From the IMG/VR virus record IMGVR_UViG_3300027906_000041, positions 1 through 43,113 of that record: 43,113 nt of DNA; one strand, written 5' to 3'. Source of the stretch: a virus. Position numbers and translations under genes: made by a program. A model generated the notes under the pieces. The model saw only the letters and a list, made by a program, of their open reading frames with translations, made no database searches and was not told the origin of the DNA. The first letter of the stretch is position 1, and each line of letters begins with the position of its first letter. Positions 8,283 to 16,117 of the stretch are shown piece after piece.

Positions 8283-8867
8283 ATGGCAGGTAAACTATTT
8301 GACAGGTTAGAACGAGAGGCATTTCGTGGTGGTATCACTGCAAGGACGAAGAAGTCTATGCAATGGTTCAGAACTCGTGTGTCTCAGATGAGGACTCCTA
8401 GTCGTAAAGGTCTGATTACAGATCAACGACAAAGAGCAACACCAATTTTTGGTAGTATGGCAATGATGTTTTATGATCCAAAACATAAGAAGACATTACC
8501 TTATTACGATAGGTTTCCATTAGTGATTCCTTTCCAGAAGGCAAAAGATGGGTTCTTAGGGATGAATCTACACTATCTACCACACACAATGAGGGCACAA
8601 TTCCTAGATGCATTGTATGATACTGTTAATAATACCAAATATGATGATACAACTAAGATGATGATAAACTACAACCTTATTAAGTCCGTTGCACAAAAAC
8701 CTTTCTATAAAGCAACTGTAAAACATTATCTTACTAAACATATAAGAAGTAAGATTGCACTAGTCGATTCAGCAGACTGGGAAATTGCAATATTCTTACC
8801 AGTAGAACAATTTAAGAAAGCTGGTATTAAACAAGTATACTCAGATAGTAGGAAAGCAATGAGATGA
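8283..8867 (+). CDS. Virion protein, probably gp2-like DNA end protector
   Basis: 194 residues, basic at both ends, with a conserved-looking core FYDPKHKKTLPYYDRFPLV, then FLGMNLHYLPHTMRAQFLDA. I recall this pattern from marine T4-like phages, where it is annotated as a DNA end protector (gp2) or virion protein. T4 gene order (2 beside 4) agrees. gp2 binds the ends of packaged DNA and protects them from RecBCD. I cannot verify homology here. The stop overlaps the next ATG as ATGA. Confidence 0.5.
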   Translation: MAGKLFDRLEREAFRGGITARTKKSMQWFRTRVSQMRTPSRKGLITDQRQRATPIFGSMAMMFYDPKHKKTLPYYDRFPLVIPFQKAKDGFLGMNLHYLPHTMRAQFLDALYDTVNNTKYDDTTKMMINYNLIKSVAQKPFYKATVKHYLTKHIRSKIALVDSADWEIAIFLPVEQFKKAGIKQVYSDSRKAMR

Positions 8868-9472
8868 AGATAGACCAATTTAAATCACAATATGACTCGA
8901 TGGCAAGACCTAACAGGTTTAATGTTGCAATCTTTGGTGTTGGAAATAAGGTAAAGGGACTAAAATTAAGAGGAATTAGATGTGAGAGTGCATCTCATCC
9001 AGGCCGTGGATTTATGACTGCAACACCAGCAGATCATGGCCCAAGAAGAACAGTTCCCCTTGCACCTCAGTATGATCCATTTGATTGTGTCTTTAGATTA
9101 GATAATAGAATGGAAGATAGAAGGATAATTGATCTTTGGCAAGAACAAATATTTAGTCCATTCCCAGAATTTATGAATAGATACCATGATGATTATCAAG
9201 GTACAATATATTTAGAACAACTAGACCATTATGGTCAATGTATTATGAGAACTGTAATGGTTGAGGCATTTCCTATGCAAATAAGTTCAATGGCATTCAG
9301 TCAAGATGATAGTTCTATTCAAAAAGTTAGTTGTCAATTTATGTATAGAAACTTCTATTCAGAATACCCCAATGCAGGCTCTAGTAGTCTTATTGGTGGA
9401 TTCCTTAGTAAAGTAGGAAAGAAACTTGGAAGAAAAGTTCAAGAGAAATTAAATAACGAATTGTTTGGTTAG
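8864..9472 (+). CDS. Tail-tube-fold protein (gp19/gp54 family)
   Basis: 202 residues with the pattern of T4-like tail tube proteins: MARPNRFNVAIFG at the N-terminus, a central YDPFDCVFRLDNRMEDRR, then YHDDYQGTIYLEQLDHYGQ and a terminal SCQFMYRNFYSEYP. Together these look like a tube beta-barrel. T4 gp19 (163 aa) is the major tube protein and gp54 (320 aa) initiates it. The length lies between them. The baseplate neighbours and an adjacent gp26 favour a tube-initiator role. Confidence 0.5.
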   Translation: MKIDQFKSQYDSMARPNRFNVAIFGVGNKVKGLKLRGIRCESASHPGRGFMTATPADHGPRRTVPLAPQYDPFDCVFRLDNRMEDRRIIDLWQEQIFSPFPEFMNRYHDDYQGTIYLEQLDHYGQCIMRTVMVEAFPMQISSMAFSQDDSSIQKVSCQFMYRNFYSEYPNAGSSSLIGGFLSKVGKKLGRKVQEKLNNELFG

Positions 9473-9505
9473 TAACAACCAACTATATGATGGAGAAATG
9501 AAAAG

Positions 9506-10216
9506 ATGTTACCACAAGTAAACAAAGTTCAATATGAAGTTGAACTACCAGTAAGTAAAGAGAAGGTTAAAATCCATCCCTTTACAGTAAAAGAACAAAA
9601 GGTTCTATTACAAGCATTAGAGGATGGAAGTGCAAAAGTTATTGCAAGTTCATTGTTTAATATTACACAGTCTTGTTCAGATATTGATATAAAATTTCTG
9701 CCAGGCCCTGATGTAGAATATCTGTTTATACAGATAAGAATGAAGTCTGTTGGTGAGACGAGTGTTATCAGTTATCCATGTGATATTTGTGAAACACCCA
9801 ATGCAGTGACAGTTAACCTAGAAGAAGTTGTTATGAAGAATGCAGAAGGTAATGGACAAACAGTTGTCCAATTAACTGATGACATTGGTGTGACAATGCA
9901 ACCACCAGTCTTTGGTGCAGTTGAATCTCTGATGGAAGTATCCCCAGAGTTGAATACTGAGATACTATTTAAAATGGTTGAAATGTGTATTGTTAATATC
10001 TTCGATAAAGAAGAGGTTCATACAAGAGATGATTTTGATATTGAAGAGTTAGGTCAATTCATGGATGGGTTAACTGGGGAACAATTTGAGAAGATGTCAA
10101 AATTCTTTGAAAATTTACCCAGACTTGGATATGATATTAAATTTGTTTGTAAAGACGAGAAGTGTGGATACGAAAATAGCATAGAGGTTGAGGGACTTCA
10201 AAATTTTTTCGGATAA
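9506..10216 (+). CDS. 26: gp26-like baseplate hub/assembly protein
   Basis: 236 residues with the T4 baseplate (gp26-type) pattern: VKIHPFTVKEQKVLLQALED at residues ~21-40, then CSDIDIKFLPGPDVEYLFIQ. Two Cys pairs, PCDIC (92/95) and CKDEKC (215/220), probably bind zinc as a ribbon. T4 gp26 belongs to the central hub assembly pathway. GGAG precedes the ATG. The last codons (CAA AAT TTT TTC GGA TAA) contain a -1 slippery heptamer, and the frame entered by slipping encodes a gp51-like peptide. Some ribosomes therefore probably make a longer fusion. Confidence 0.75.
   Translation: MLPQVNKVQYEVELPVSKEKVKIHPFTVKEQKVLLQALEDGSAKVIASSLFNITQSCSDIDIKFLPGPDVEYLFIQIRMKSVGETSVISYPCDICETPNAVTVNLEEVVMKNAEGNGQTVVQLTDDIGVTMQPPVFGAVESLMEVSPELNTEILFKMVEMCIVNIFDKEEVHTRDDFDIEELGQFMDGLTGEQFEKMSKFFENLPRLGYDIKFVCKDEKCGYENSIEVEGLQNFFG
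10201..10210 (+). promoter_or_regulatory. Candidate -1 frameshift slippery site
   Basis: Four A and six T run together in the gp26 frame as CAA AAT TTT TTC. Both A-AAT-TTT (10201-10207) and T-TTT-TTC (10204-10210) fit the X-XXY-YYZ rule for tandem -1 slippage. The zero-frame stop TAA follows two codons later (10214-10216). The -1 frame is open to 10401 and encodes a conserved-looking helical peptide with no usable start of its own. This mirrors the G/GT frameshift of lambda-like tail assembly chaperones. Confidence 0.6.
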
Positions 10217-10401
10217 CCCTTTCTCATGAAACATTAGCTAATTATATGCAGACAAACTTTGCGATGATACAACATCACAAATACAGTCTGAATGAATTAG
10301 AAGGAATGGAGCCTTGGGAAAGGGAGTTATACATAACTCTTCTCACTCAATGGTTAGAAGAGGAAGAGATGAGACTCAAACAACAGAAGAATGCGAGATA
10401 A
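10207..10401 (+). CDS. gp51-like peptide, expressed by -1 frameshift from gp26
   Basis: In the -1 frame after the slippery site the ribosome would read 64 residues, including THETLANY-like sequence and then FAMIQHHKYSLNELEGMEPW and TLLTQWLEEEEMRLKQQ. It is helical and acidic, and resembles a short protein placed after gp26 in marine T4-like phages, which I take for the gp51 hub-assembly catalyst. The first in-frame ATG (10246) has no Shine-Dalgarno and would cut off the conserved-looking SHETLANY start. The frameshift fusion is therefore the better model. Independent initiation at 10246 (51 aa) is the alternative. Confidence 0.6.
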   Translation, partial: FRITLSHETLANYMQTNFAMIQHHKYSLNELEGMEPWERELYITLLTQWLEEEEMRLKQQKNAR

Positions 10402-10433
10402 ACTCCATTCATAGATTATAATAGGAGAGTATT

Positions 10434-10820
10434 ATGAGTGATGATAGAATTGTAGGAGACATGACTAGAAACGAAGTCCAGATTGATCTGGATAAGTTCA
10501 TGAGCATGTCAGCAGAGATATCTGACTTAAAAGATAAACTAAGGGAAGCAACAGACCCAGAATTAGAGGATAAAAGAAATCCATGGCAGAAGTGGATTCA
10601 TGCAGCTAAGACTATGGATGCATGGAGAATCATACCAAGATTATTCTTAGGTGTATATATGTACCTACTCTATTTTTCAACATTCTGGTTCATGGAATTA
10701 GAGGCCCCTACATTAGAACAATCTGGACTGATATCCATATTGGTAGGTGCTGGAGCTGCATGGTTTGGACTTTATGTCAACTCGGCTGCAAAAGAACACG
10801 GCGACAACAACCCAAATTAG
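10434..10820 (+). CDS. Two-TM membrane protein, 128 aa
   Basis: A cytoplasmic coiled-coil-like N-terminus (residues 15-45), then WQKWIHAAKTMDAWRIIPRL. Two membrane segments follow, ~67-86 (LFLGVYMYLLYFSTFWFM) and ~95-115 (SGLISILVGAGAAWFGLYVN), with a short polar tail. GGAG lies before the ATG. The pattern resembles a protein I have seen in other marine T4-like phages. Two-TM topology would allow a holin function, but its place between gp26/51 and the tape-measure-like gene argues for a virion or assembly role. Function undecided. Confidence 0.65.
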   Translation: MSDDRIVGDMTRNEVQIDLDKFMSMSAEISDLKDKLREATDPELEDKRNPWQKWIHAAKTMDAWRIIPRLFLGVYMYLLYFSTFWFMELEAPTLEQSGLISILVGAGAAWFGLYVNSAAKEHGDNNPN

Positions 10821-10830
10821 GAAATAAGAA

Positions 10831-11979
10831 ATGTCATCTGACCAACACATTAAAGACCAACAGAAGAAACAGGCTGCAGCAGATAGTAAATATCAAAAAC
10901 TAGAACAACAACAGTCCAATGAAGATTTAATTGTTCAGAAGGAAAGGTTAGCACTTGATAAAGAAGACCTTGCACTTCAAAAGAAACTTGCAACTGCACA
11001 AAACTTTGCTGAGTTGGGTAAGATTATTAAAGACAATAGTGAGGAGTCTGCTAAAACACGATCTGGAATGGATATTAATAACAGCAAGATGAATCGTGAT
11101 AAAAAAGGTAGATTTACTGGTGGAAGTCACTTAACCGAAGAGGGAGAAAAAGCAAGAGTCACCGATCTAATCAATAAACTTGATGGTAAAACTGACGAAG
11201 AAAGAGCAATCCAAAGAGAGAGTAAATTTGCATTAGTTGAGACTCAAGATGCTATAAAATTAATTTCTGAAAATCTTGAGGTCACTGGTGGTAAGATCGA
11301 AGATTCAAACTTCAAAGACCTCTTGTTAAGAGAGAAGGTACTTCAACAGGAAGTATTAACTGGTAAACAGTATCATAAACCTATGAAAGAGATATTGAGA
11401 GATATGACACCCTCTTATAAAAATTTTACAGCATACATGGAAAAACTAGGTGGGACAATTGAAGGTTGGCAAAAAGATATAACAATGGGTTCCATAGGAT
11501 CAGATTTAGCATCTGGTCTTAAAGGAGACATGATGAGAATCTCTGGTGGTATAGGTATGGTTGTTAATAACATACCATTTCTTGGTACTATATCTAGTTT
11601 TGTTGGAAACTTATTGAAAAAGTTTATTGCAGAAACATATGTAAGATTGAAAGGTGCAAGAGCTCAAAAGAGAGCTCTCGACACAATGGCAAAACTTCAA
11701 AAAGAAGGAAATGTTTTAGATAAGAAGAAGTTAAAGGCAGATGCAGCTCAGAGAGAGAAGAATGCTAGGTCAAAATTAAAAGAAGGTAGGAAGAAGGAAG
11801 AAGGTAAATCTTTAGAAGTTGATGAAGATAGTGATCTAACAATCAAAGAAAAAGGATTGTTGGGTATAGCTGCATTCTTAGGTGTTGCAGCCGTCTCTGC
11901 AGGGCCTGCTGGGGCAGGACTTATGGTTGCAGCAAAAGGTCTAGTTGCATTTTCCGCTGCAATACGAGAGGTGCAATAG
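10831..11979 (+). CDS. Tape-measure-like tail protein, N-terminal part (frame interrupted)
   Basis: 382 codons. Residues 1-75 are Gln/Lys/Glu-rich coiled coil. The middle is helical. Residues ~290-335 are strongly basic. Then comes a Gly/Ala hydrophobic stretch (LLGIAAFLGVAAVSAGPAGA) typical of tape measure proteins. The frame ends abruptly at TAG 11977-11979 inside that stretch, and the -1 frame continues the same kind of sequence for 330 more codons. Together they give about 710 residues, close to a gp29-type tail ruler. The break could be a real frameshift mutation, an assembly error or recoding. Confidence 0.6.
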   Translation: MSSDQHIKDQQKKQAAADSKYQKLEQQQSNEDLIVQKERLALDKEDLALQKKLATAQNFAELGKIIKDNSEESAKTRSGMDINNSKMNRDKKGRFTGGSHLTEEGEKARVTDLINKLDGKTDEERAIQRESKFALVETQDAIKLISENLEVTGGKIEDSNFKDLLLREKVLQQEVLTGKQYHKPMKEILRDMTPSYKNFTAYMEKLGGTIEGWQKDITMGSIGSDLASGLKGDMMRISGGIGMVVNNIPFLGTISSFVGNLLKKFIAETYVRLKGARAQKRALDTMAKLQKEGNVLDKKKLKADAAQREKNARSKLKEGRKKEEGKSLEVDEDSDLTIKEKGLLGIAAFLGVAAVSAGPAGAGLMVAAKGLVAFSAAIREVQ

Positions 11980-12968
11980 GTATTATTGCTGGTGGAGCTG
12001 CACTCGGATTAGGTCTCCTTGCAATCTTTGGTGCATTTGCACTTGGTGAAAAAATGGGAGCATTCGATGGAATGCAATCATTTGCAGACTTACCCATGTT
12101 GGATATACTTGCATCAATGACAGGACTAACTGCACTAGTAGCTGTAGTTGGGATGTTAGTTTCTAGTGGTGTAGGAGCATTGGTTGCAGCTGCTGGGATT
12201 GCAACATTATCTGTTATGTTGTTAGCATTAGGTGCATCTTTAGGTAGATTTGCAAAGGATGTTAAACCCTTTGCAGAATTAGACACCGATATAATAAAGA
12301 ACAATATCAAAAATCTTGCTGGTGTCAGTGCAGAAATAACAAAACTAGTCTCCTCTGTTCCAACAACATTCTTTGATAGACATTCTCCATTAGATGGTAT
12401 GGTTGATAATCTAATTAGATTACAAGATATTAAGAGTGAAAAATTAGTAAAAATGGGCCCTGCAATTGAAAGTGTTGCAAAAGGATTTGGTATGTTCTCT
12501 GGGATAAAAGGTGCAGATATTGGTTGGTGGGATAATCTAACAGGTAATTCACCAATTGACCTATTAAGAGAAGTTGGTGATCTTCCAGATAACTTTGAAG
12601 GTAAGGCAAATTCAGTTAAGGCAGTTGCAGATAGTTTTGATATACTCAAGAAATCATTAGACGGATTTGATAAGGATGCACTTGCAAACTTTAGGTCTGG
12701 ACTAGAGACTTTGGGTTCAATAGATGGTCTTGTTATTACACCATCAATGAATGTTGCAACAATGGGAACAGTTATAGTTCCTTCAACATCTGGTTCAACA
12801 CTAACTGAATCTGCAAGAACGATTGCAGATGGTAGATCAATGCAACAAGGTGGTGGTGCAAATATAAACCAAGTATTATCTTCAACTAATCCAGTTAATA
12901 ATATAACTAAGAATATTCAGATAGTTGAAGCATTAAACGAAGAGAAGGGAGTTTCCCAACAACTATAG
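11964..12968 (+). CDS. Tape-measure-like tail protein, C-terminal part in -1 frame
   Basis: The -1 frame picks up as RGAIGIIAGGAALGLGLLAI and runs to 12968. It has a second hydrophobic stretch (TALVAVVGMLVSSGVGALVA) and then an amphipathic C-terminus. If translated alone it would start at ATG 12054 (304 aa) with only weak ribosome-site sequence (GGTG). Hydrophobic Gly/Ala-rich continuity across the junction says it belongs with the preceding frame. The repeated GCAATA on each side of CGAGAGGT marks the site of the shift. No good slippery heptamer is present there. Confidence 0.6.
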   Translation, partial: TRGAIGIIAGGAALGLGLLAIFGAFALGEKMGAFDGMQSFADLPMLDILASMTGLTALVAVVGMLVSSGVGALVAAAGIATLSVMLLALGASLGRFAKDVKPFAELDTDIIKNNIKNLAGVSAEITKLVSSVPTTFFDRHSPLDGMVDNLIRLQDIKSEKLVKMGPAIESVAKGFGMFSGIKGADIGWWDNLTGNSPIDLLREVGDLPDNFEGKANSVKAVADSFDILKKSLDGFDKDALANFRSGLETLGSIDGLVITPSMNVATMGTVIVPSTSGSTLTESARTIADGRSMQQGGGANINQVLSSTNPVNNITKNIQIVEALNEEKGVSQQL

Positions 12969-12992
12969 TGCGTGATGGAGGCGTGTGAGTGA

Positions 12993-13376
12993 GTGAAATG
13001 GATATTTACAATTATACTTCTCATATCTGCAGCGGGTAGTTGCGAACCTTTGCAAGCAAAACCCTCAGATTGGTCTGAGAAGGAACAAAAACTCTGGAAG
13101 TCTTATGTAGCACTTTCTGTTCTTGATACATACCAAACATTTTCAATGATAGATTGTCAGAAACAACCATATTGTCCTATCGTTGAAAGGAACCCAATAT
13201 TAGGAGAGAGACCTACAAAGGGTCAACTGGTTACTCTAAAACTTTTTGGTAATATTCTTATCTATAATATACTTGATGAACAAGTGAACGATAGAGAGAA
13301 AGCACTCAGATGGTTAAATGGAGTTCAAGGAGTAGTCGTTATGCATAATGGAATCTATTGGTATAGAAAATTTTGA
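12993..13376 (+). CDS. Secreted protein, 127 aa
   Basis: The GTG start encodes a clear signal sequence (MKWIFTIILLISAAGS, with a lipobox-like AAGSC, so it may be a lipoprotein). The mature part has two helical hydrophobic segments, YVALSVLDTYQTF and KLFGNILIYNI, and a CQKQPYCPIVERNPILG loop whose two Cys could pair. TGGAGG lies 12 bases before the GTG. Similar ERNPILG-type small membrane proteins occur in other phages and bacteria; I cannot name a function. It is the last gene of the plus-strand tail operon, before a convergent junction. Confidence 0.6.
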   Translation: MKWIFTIILLISAAGSCEPLQAKPSDWSEKEQKLWKSYVALSVLDTYQTFSMIDCQKQPYCPIVERNPILGERPTKGQLVTLKLFGNILIYNILDEQVNDREKALRWLNGVQGVVVMHNGIYWYRKF

Positions 13377-13383
13377 AGTGATT

Positions 13384-13522
13384 GAACTGGCCCCTTCTCC
13401 CGCCGTTAATCCGATATCCTCTGCCGCTTGATATCTTTCCTCGAATTGAGTGACCCCATCCGTCTGTCCTCAATCTGACTAGCACTCGAAAACTAGTCCC
13501 CTACTTCTTTAGTGTTTGTGCA
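13384..13522 (-). ncRNA. Candidate structured RNA at the gp32 3' side
   Basis: This gene-free stretch is clearly richer in GC than its surroundings and holds three perfect or near-perfect hairpins. They are 13477-13482 with 13493-13498 (GACTAG/CTAGTC), 13445-13454 with 13466-13474 (nine pairs, one bulge), and 13413-13418 with 13430-13435 (GATATC twice). Read on the minus strand, the middle hairpin gains a G-U pair. A minus-strand TATAAATA at 13528-13535 could start a transcript near 13522. It is either the structured 3' UTR of gp32 mRNA, a two-sided terminator, or a small RNA. I see no tRNA cloverleaf. Confidence 0.4.
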
Positions 13523-13527
13523 TTATA

Positions 13528-13535
13528 TATTTATA
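13528..13535 (-). promoter_or_regulatory. TATAAATA late-type element before hairpin region
   Basis: A perfect minus-strand TATAAATA in the convergent gap. No protein gene starts downstream on this strand. Transcription from it would run through the three hairpins at 13413-13498 and then antisense into the secreted-protein gene. Late-promoter function is therefore plausible only if the product is a non-coding RNA. The surrounding sequence is AT-rich, so a chance match is possible. Confidence 0.3.
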
Positions 13536-13567
13536 AAATTCACATTTACAAACTTGTCTAAAGAATC

Positions 13568-14464
13568 TTAAACATCATTTGCTAACTTCTCAAAGTAAGA
13601 CATTGATTCTGTCTCGGCCGAGTCGTTAACTACTGGTGTCACTGGTTCAGATGCAACAGGCATTGGTGATGGATGTGCAACATCAGAGTTGTCTTGACTA
13701 ACTGATTGTGCAGTTGCGGATCCAACAGCAAGTCCTAGAACTCTATCCAACTTCTCTTTCAATTCATCAAAAGATTTGAATTGATCTGGTGCAATTACAC
13801 CAGCAAGAGAGTGTTGAGAATTCCAAGTTGCTTCCAATTTTTCATCATCATCAAACAAAGGTCTTGGTGCAGTGAATTCAGACTTATCATAGTTCCAGAA
13901 TCCATCTACTTTCCTTACCTTAACTTTAAAGTTTGCACCTTCCCATAAGTCAAAAGGATTAACTGCTTGTTCATCCTCAAACTGAGGTTGCATTTTATCC
14001 TTTAACATCTCAAAGATTTTCTTACCGAAACGATAAAGCATAACTTTACCTTCGTTCTCTGGATGTGCTGGGTCGGAGACAACATAAACATTAGATACAT
14101 AATGTAATCTTCGTTTCTGTTTCCTTGCAATATCTTTATTTGCTTCGATTCCAGAGTTCCATAGTTCAGAGTTGTAATCTGAAACTGGGTCGGAATTTCC
14201 AAGAGTCGTTAAACTCTTTTCAATATACCAACCACCTGGCCCTTGAAATCCATGATCCCAATACTGAACCCAAGGCATGTCTTCACCATTAGGTGCAGGC
14301 AAGAACCTTAGTTCTGCATATCCATTACCAGATTTATCCATTTCTATTTTCCAGAAACGATCATCAGCAAATGATTTTTGGGTATTATTTCCACTAGAGG
14401 TTTCTAGTGATTTTTGCAGTGTATCGAACCCACTGCGGTTTCTTTTTAAGTCTTGAAAAGACAT
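13568..14464 (-). CDS. 32: Single-stranded DNA-binding protein gp32
   Basis: 298 residues with all the gp32 landmarks. They are an N-terminal basic cooperativity segment (LKRNRSGFDTL), the OB-fold core (YAELRFLPAP, DHGFQGPGGWYIE), SNVYVVSDPAHPENEGKV, YRFGKKIFEML and the distinctive PFDLWEGANFKVKVRKVDGF. An acidic C-terminal tail (SYFEKLANDV) recruits partners. T4 gp32 binds zinc through Cys77/87/90 and His64. The corresponding loop here (NSDPVSDYNSELWN) has no Cys at all, so it is zinc-free. GAGG precedes the ATG. Confidence 0.95.
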   Translation of the reverse strand: MSFQDLKRNRSGFDTLQKSLETSSGNNTQKSFADDRFWKIEMDKSGNGYAELRFLPAPNGEDMPWVQYWDHGFQGPGGWYIEKSLTTLGNSDPVSDYNSELWNSGIEANKDIARKQKRRLHYVSNVYVVSDPAHPENEGKVMLYRFGKKIFEMLKDKMQPQFEDEQAVNPFDLWEGANFKVKVRKVDGFWNYDKSEFTAPRPLFDDDEKLEATWNSQHSLAGVIAPDQFKSFDELKEKLDRVLGLAVGSATAQSVSQDNSDVAHPSPMPVASEPVTPVVNDSAETESMSYFEKLANDV

Positions 14465-14497
14465 AATATTTTCCTCGTATTTATCGTGTTAAATGTA

Positions 14498-15307
14498 TTA
14501 ATCGTTTATTACATCATAAGTTAAAGGACTCACACTAAGTTCATCCTTCATTATATAATAATCTATGTTTTGGAATGTGTCAAGTAATAATTTCAGTTGT
14601 GCAGTTTGATTACCTTTAAAATTATCGTTGGGATTCACCATTGGGTCTCCCTTCAATCTTTCGTTCTCTGGTGCATCAACATCATCATAACATTCACTTC
14701 CAGCATAGATGTTATTATATTTAGTACGATCATAATTCCAGATTGAGTCAAACCCAACAAAAACTATATTATCATACTCATTCGTCTTTGAAGCCATTGC
14801 AGCTGCACTGGTTCCACAGAAGAAATTGGTGAATAAATCTGGTTCATCATCTGTTCCAGTTATACTCTTAATTCTATATTCTGGTCTGGTTCCTATCGCA
14901 CTGATAATTCCATGACCACCATGAACAGTCACATGTGTGTGACCATCATTTATAAATTCTTTTACTTCATTCTCTTGTTCTAGTGATGGTTTTAAATGAA
15001 GTTCATACATCTCTCTAACTATCCCTTGACTCCATCCACTAAAATAACATTGATGATATATTGGGTAATCAGTCATGATACATTCAGACATGATAGATAC
15101 ATCTAGGATGGTTAAGTAGTCTGGTTCATAGTCTCTAAACAGTGCATTACAACCCCATATGTCCCCGCCAAGGACATTTAAATCTAATCCTATCCTAGAC
15201 TGACCATTGCCTATGATATATGCAGTTCTAGTTCCATCTAATGATAGGTATGAACTAGATGGGAAATTTCTATTCAATATTTCTGTTGCAGTTCCTTCAA
15301 ACATCAT
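14498..15307 (-). CDS. Putative MptE/DUF115-like or glycosyltransferase-fold protein
   Basis: 269 residues. The N-terminal pattern AYIIGNGQSRIGLDLNVL, then IWGCNALFRDYEPDYLTILD, resembles DUF115/MptE-like and phage sugar-transfer proteins in which NGxS...GxNA...PDY...D forms a nucleotide site. A later NIVFVGFDSIW and a Gly-rich AIGTRPEYR fit a Rossmann-like fold. The ATG overlaps the upstream stop as ATGA. It lies between gp32 and gp59 genes, where T4 has none. Modification of DNA or a surface sugar is possible; the substrate is not evident. Confidence 0.45.
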   Translation of the reverse strand: MMFEGTATEILNRNFPSSSYLSLDGTRTAYIIGNGQSRIGLDLNVLGGDIWGCNALFRDYEPDYLTILDVSIMSECIMTDYPIYHQCYFSGWSQGIVREMYELHLKPSLEQENEVKEFINDGHTHVTVHGGHGIISAIGTRPEYRIKSITGTDDEPDLFTNFFCGTSAAAMASKTNEYDNIVFVGFDSIWNYDRTKYNNIYAGSECYDDVDAPENERLKGDPMVNPNDNFKGNQTAQLKLLLDTFQNIDYYIMKDELSVSPLTYDVIND

Positions 15308-15534
15308 AATCTTCTTTCTTCTTCTTTAATATAGTACATTCTAATTGTAAAAACTCTTACTAAAGATACCATCATCACTGCACCAGTCACTACTATCGAT
15401 GTCCAGAATGTGGATAATTCTAATAGGTCTAAACATATATAAAGAAATGCAAGTGATACAGGCCAGTTGACAAATGTTCCACTTAGAACAGTTATAAGAG
15501 TTTCCCTCATTGCCTGTTTCTGCCTTCTATTCAC
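15304..15534 (-). CDS. DUF7220-like two-TM membrane protein
   Basis: 76 residues: a basic N-terminus ([19 protein letters not shown]), two membrane segments (FVNWPVSLAFLYICLDLL and WTSIVVTGAVMMVSLVRVFT) and a charged tail. The arrangement with a central SFVR/SLVR-like motif recalls the small phage family DUF7220. It starts with GTG, with AAGG six bases before it, inside the end of gp59. It overlaps both neighbours, so it is co-translated. Function unknown. Confidence 0.6.
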   Translation of the reverse strand: MNRRQKQAMRETLITVLSGTFVNWPVSLAFLYICLDLLELSTFWTSIVVTGAVMMVSLVRVFTIRMYYIKEEERRL

Positions 15535-16117
15535 TCCAAACCTTTAATAATATATCCGTAATCTTCTTTTCATCATAAGGTAAAAATGGTATTAATTTTT
15601 TCATTCTATTCTTCACTTCTGGCCAGACATAAGTTTCTTTTATAGAAACCCCATCAATAAATTTAAGTCTTGATTCAATGATTCCAAATGTGATGGGATT
15701 AATAGTTCTGGATAAAAGATTGCTGACAATAATGGGATGAGTAGTATTATCAGTGCAAAATAAATTATCCAAAACATCTGTAGATGCTTGTAAAGTTCTG
15801 CAATCTTGTTCAAAAGAATATGAAAGGGATTGCATATATTTTTTGTAAGTAGTGTAGTTATTTTCACAATCTTGTGTTAATAGGTCTCCAGCCCAATAGT
15901 CTTCAATGATAAAGTTTGCAATAAGAAAATCTTTGAGTTCCTTACCATGATTCTTTGCAAGTTTTCCAAAATGGAACTTGTCTGATCTCTTGAGATATGA
16001 ATCAAAATTTGTTTTAACCTTACCATTATATTTTACGAAGTCGTAATCAGAATTAAAGTGTAGTTTCAATCCTAGATATAATTCAAATGCATTATAACCT
16101 GTTCTTGAGTCTACCAA
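15527..16117 (-). CDS. 59: gp59 helicase loader
   Basis: 196 residues matching T4 gp59: [27 protein letters not shown], then [20 protein letters not shown] and a YWPEVKNR-type C-terminal segment. gp59 binds replication and recombination forks, contacts gp32 and loads the gp41 helicase. The start appears to be TTG at 16117, inside the last codons of the bS21 gene, with AAGG eight bases upstream. Its place upstream of gp32 on the same strand follows the T4 order 33-59-32. Confidence 0.85.
   Translation of the reverse strand: MVDSRTGYNAFELYLGLKLHFNSDYDFVKYNGKVKTNFDSYLKRSDKFHFGKLAKNHGKELKDFLIANFIIEDYWAGDLLTQDCENNYTTYKKYMQSLSYSFEQDCRTLQASTDVLDNLFCTDNTTHPIIVSNLLSRTINPITFGIIESRLKFIDGVSIKETYVWPEVKNRMKKLIPFLPYDEKKITDILLKVWSE

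Noticed and set aside
11921-12649. Long minus-strand open frame (242 codons) under the tape-measure-like gene
   Set aside because: It is antisense to a coding frame with a consistent Gly/Ala and hydrophobic pattern; its product is Pro/Asn/Ser/Thr-rich low-complexity sequence and has no ribosome site. I treat it as a shadow.
13384-13503. tRNA gene in the GC-rich convergent gap
   Set aside because: TTCGA-like bases occur but without flanking five-base T-stem or anticodon arm on either strand.
14478-14485. GATAAATA on the minus strand just before gp32
   Set aside because: A start six bases after it would fall inside or past the GAGG ribosome site of gp32, so it is not a good promoter for a gene that clearly uses that site.
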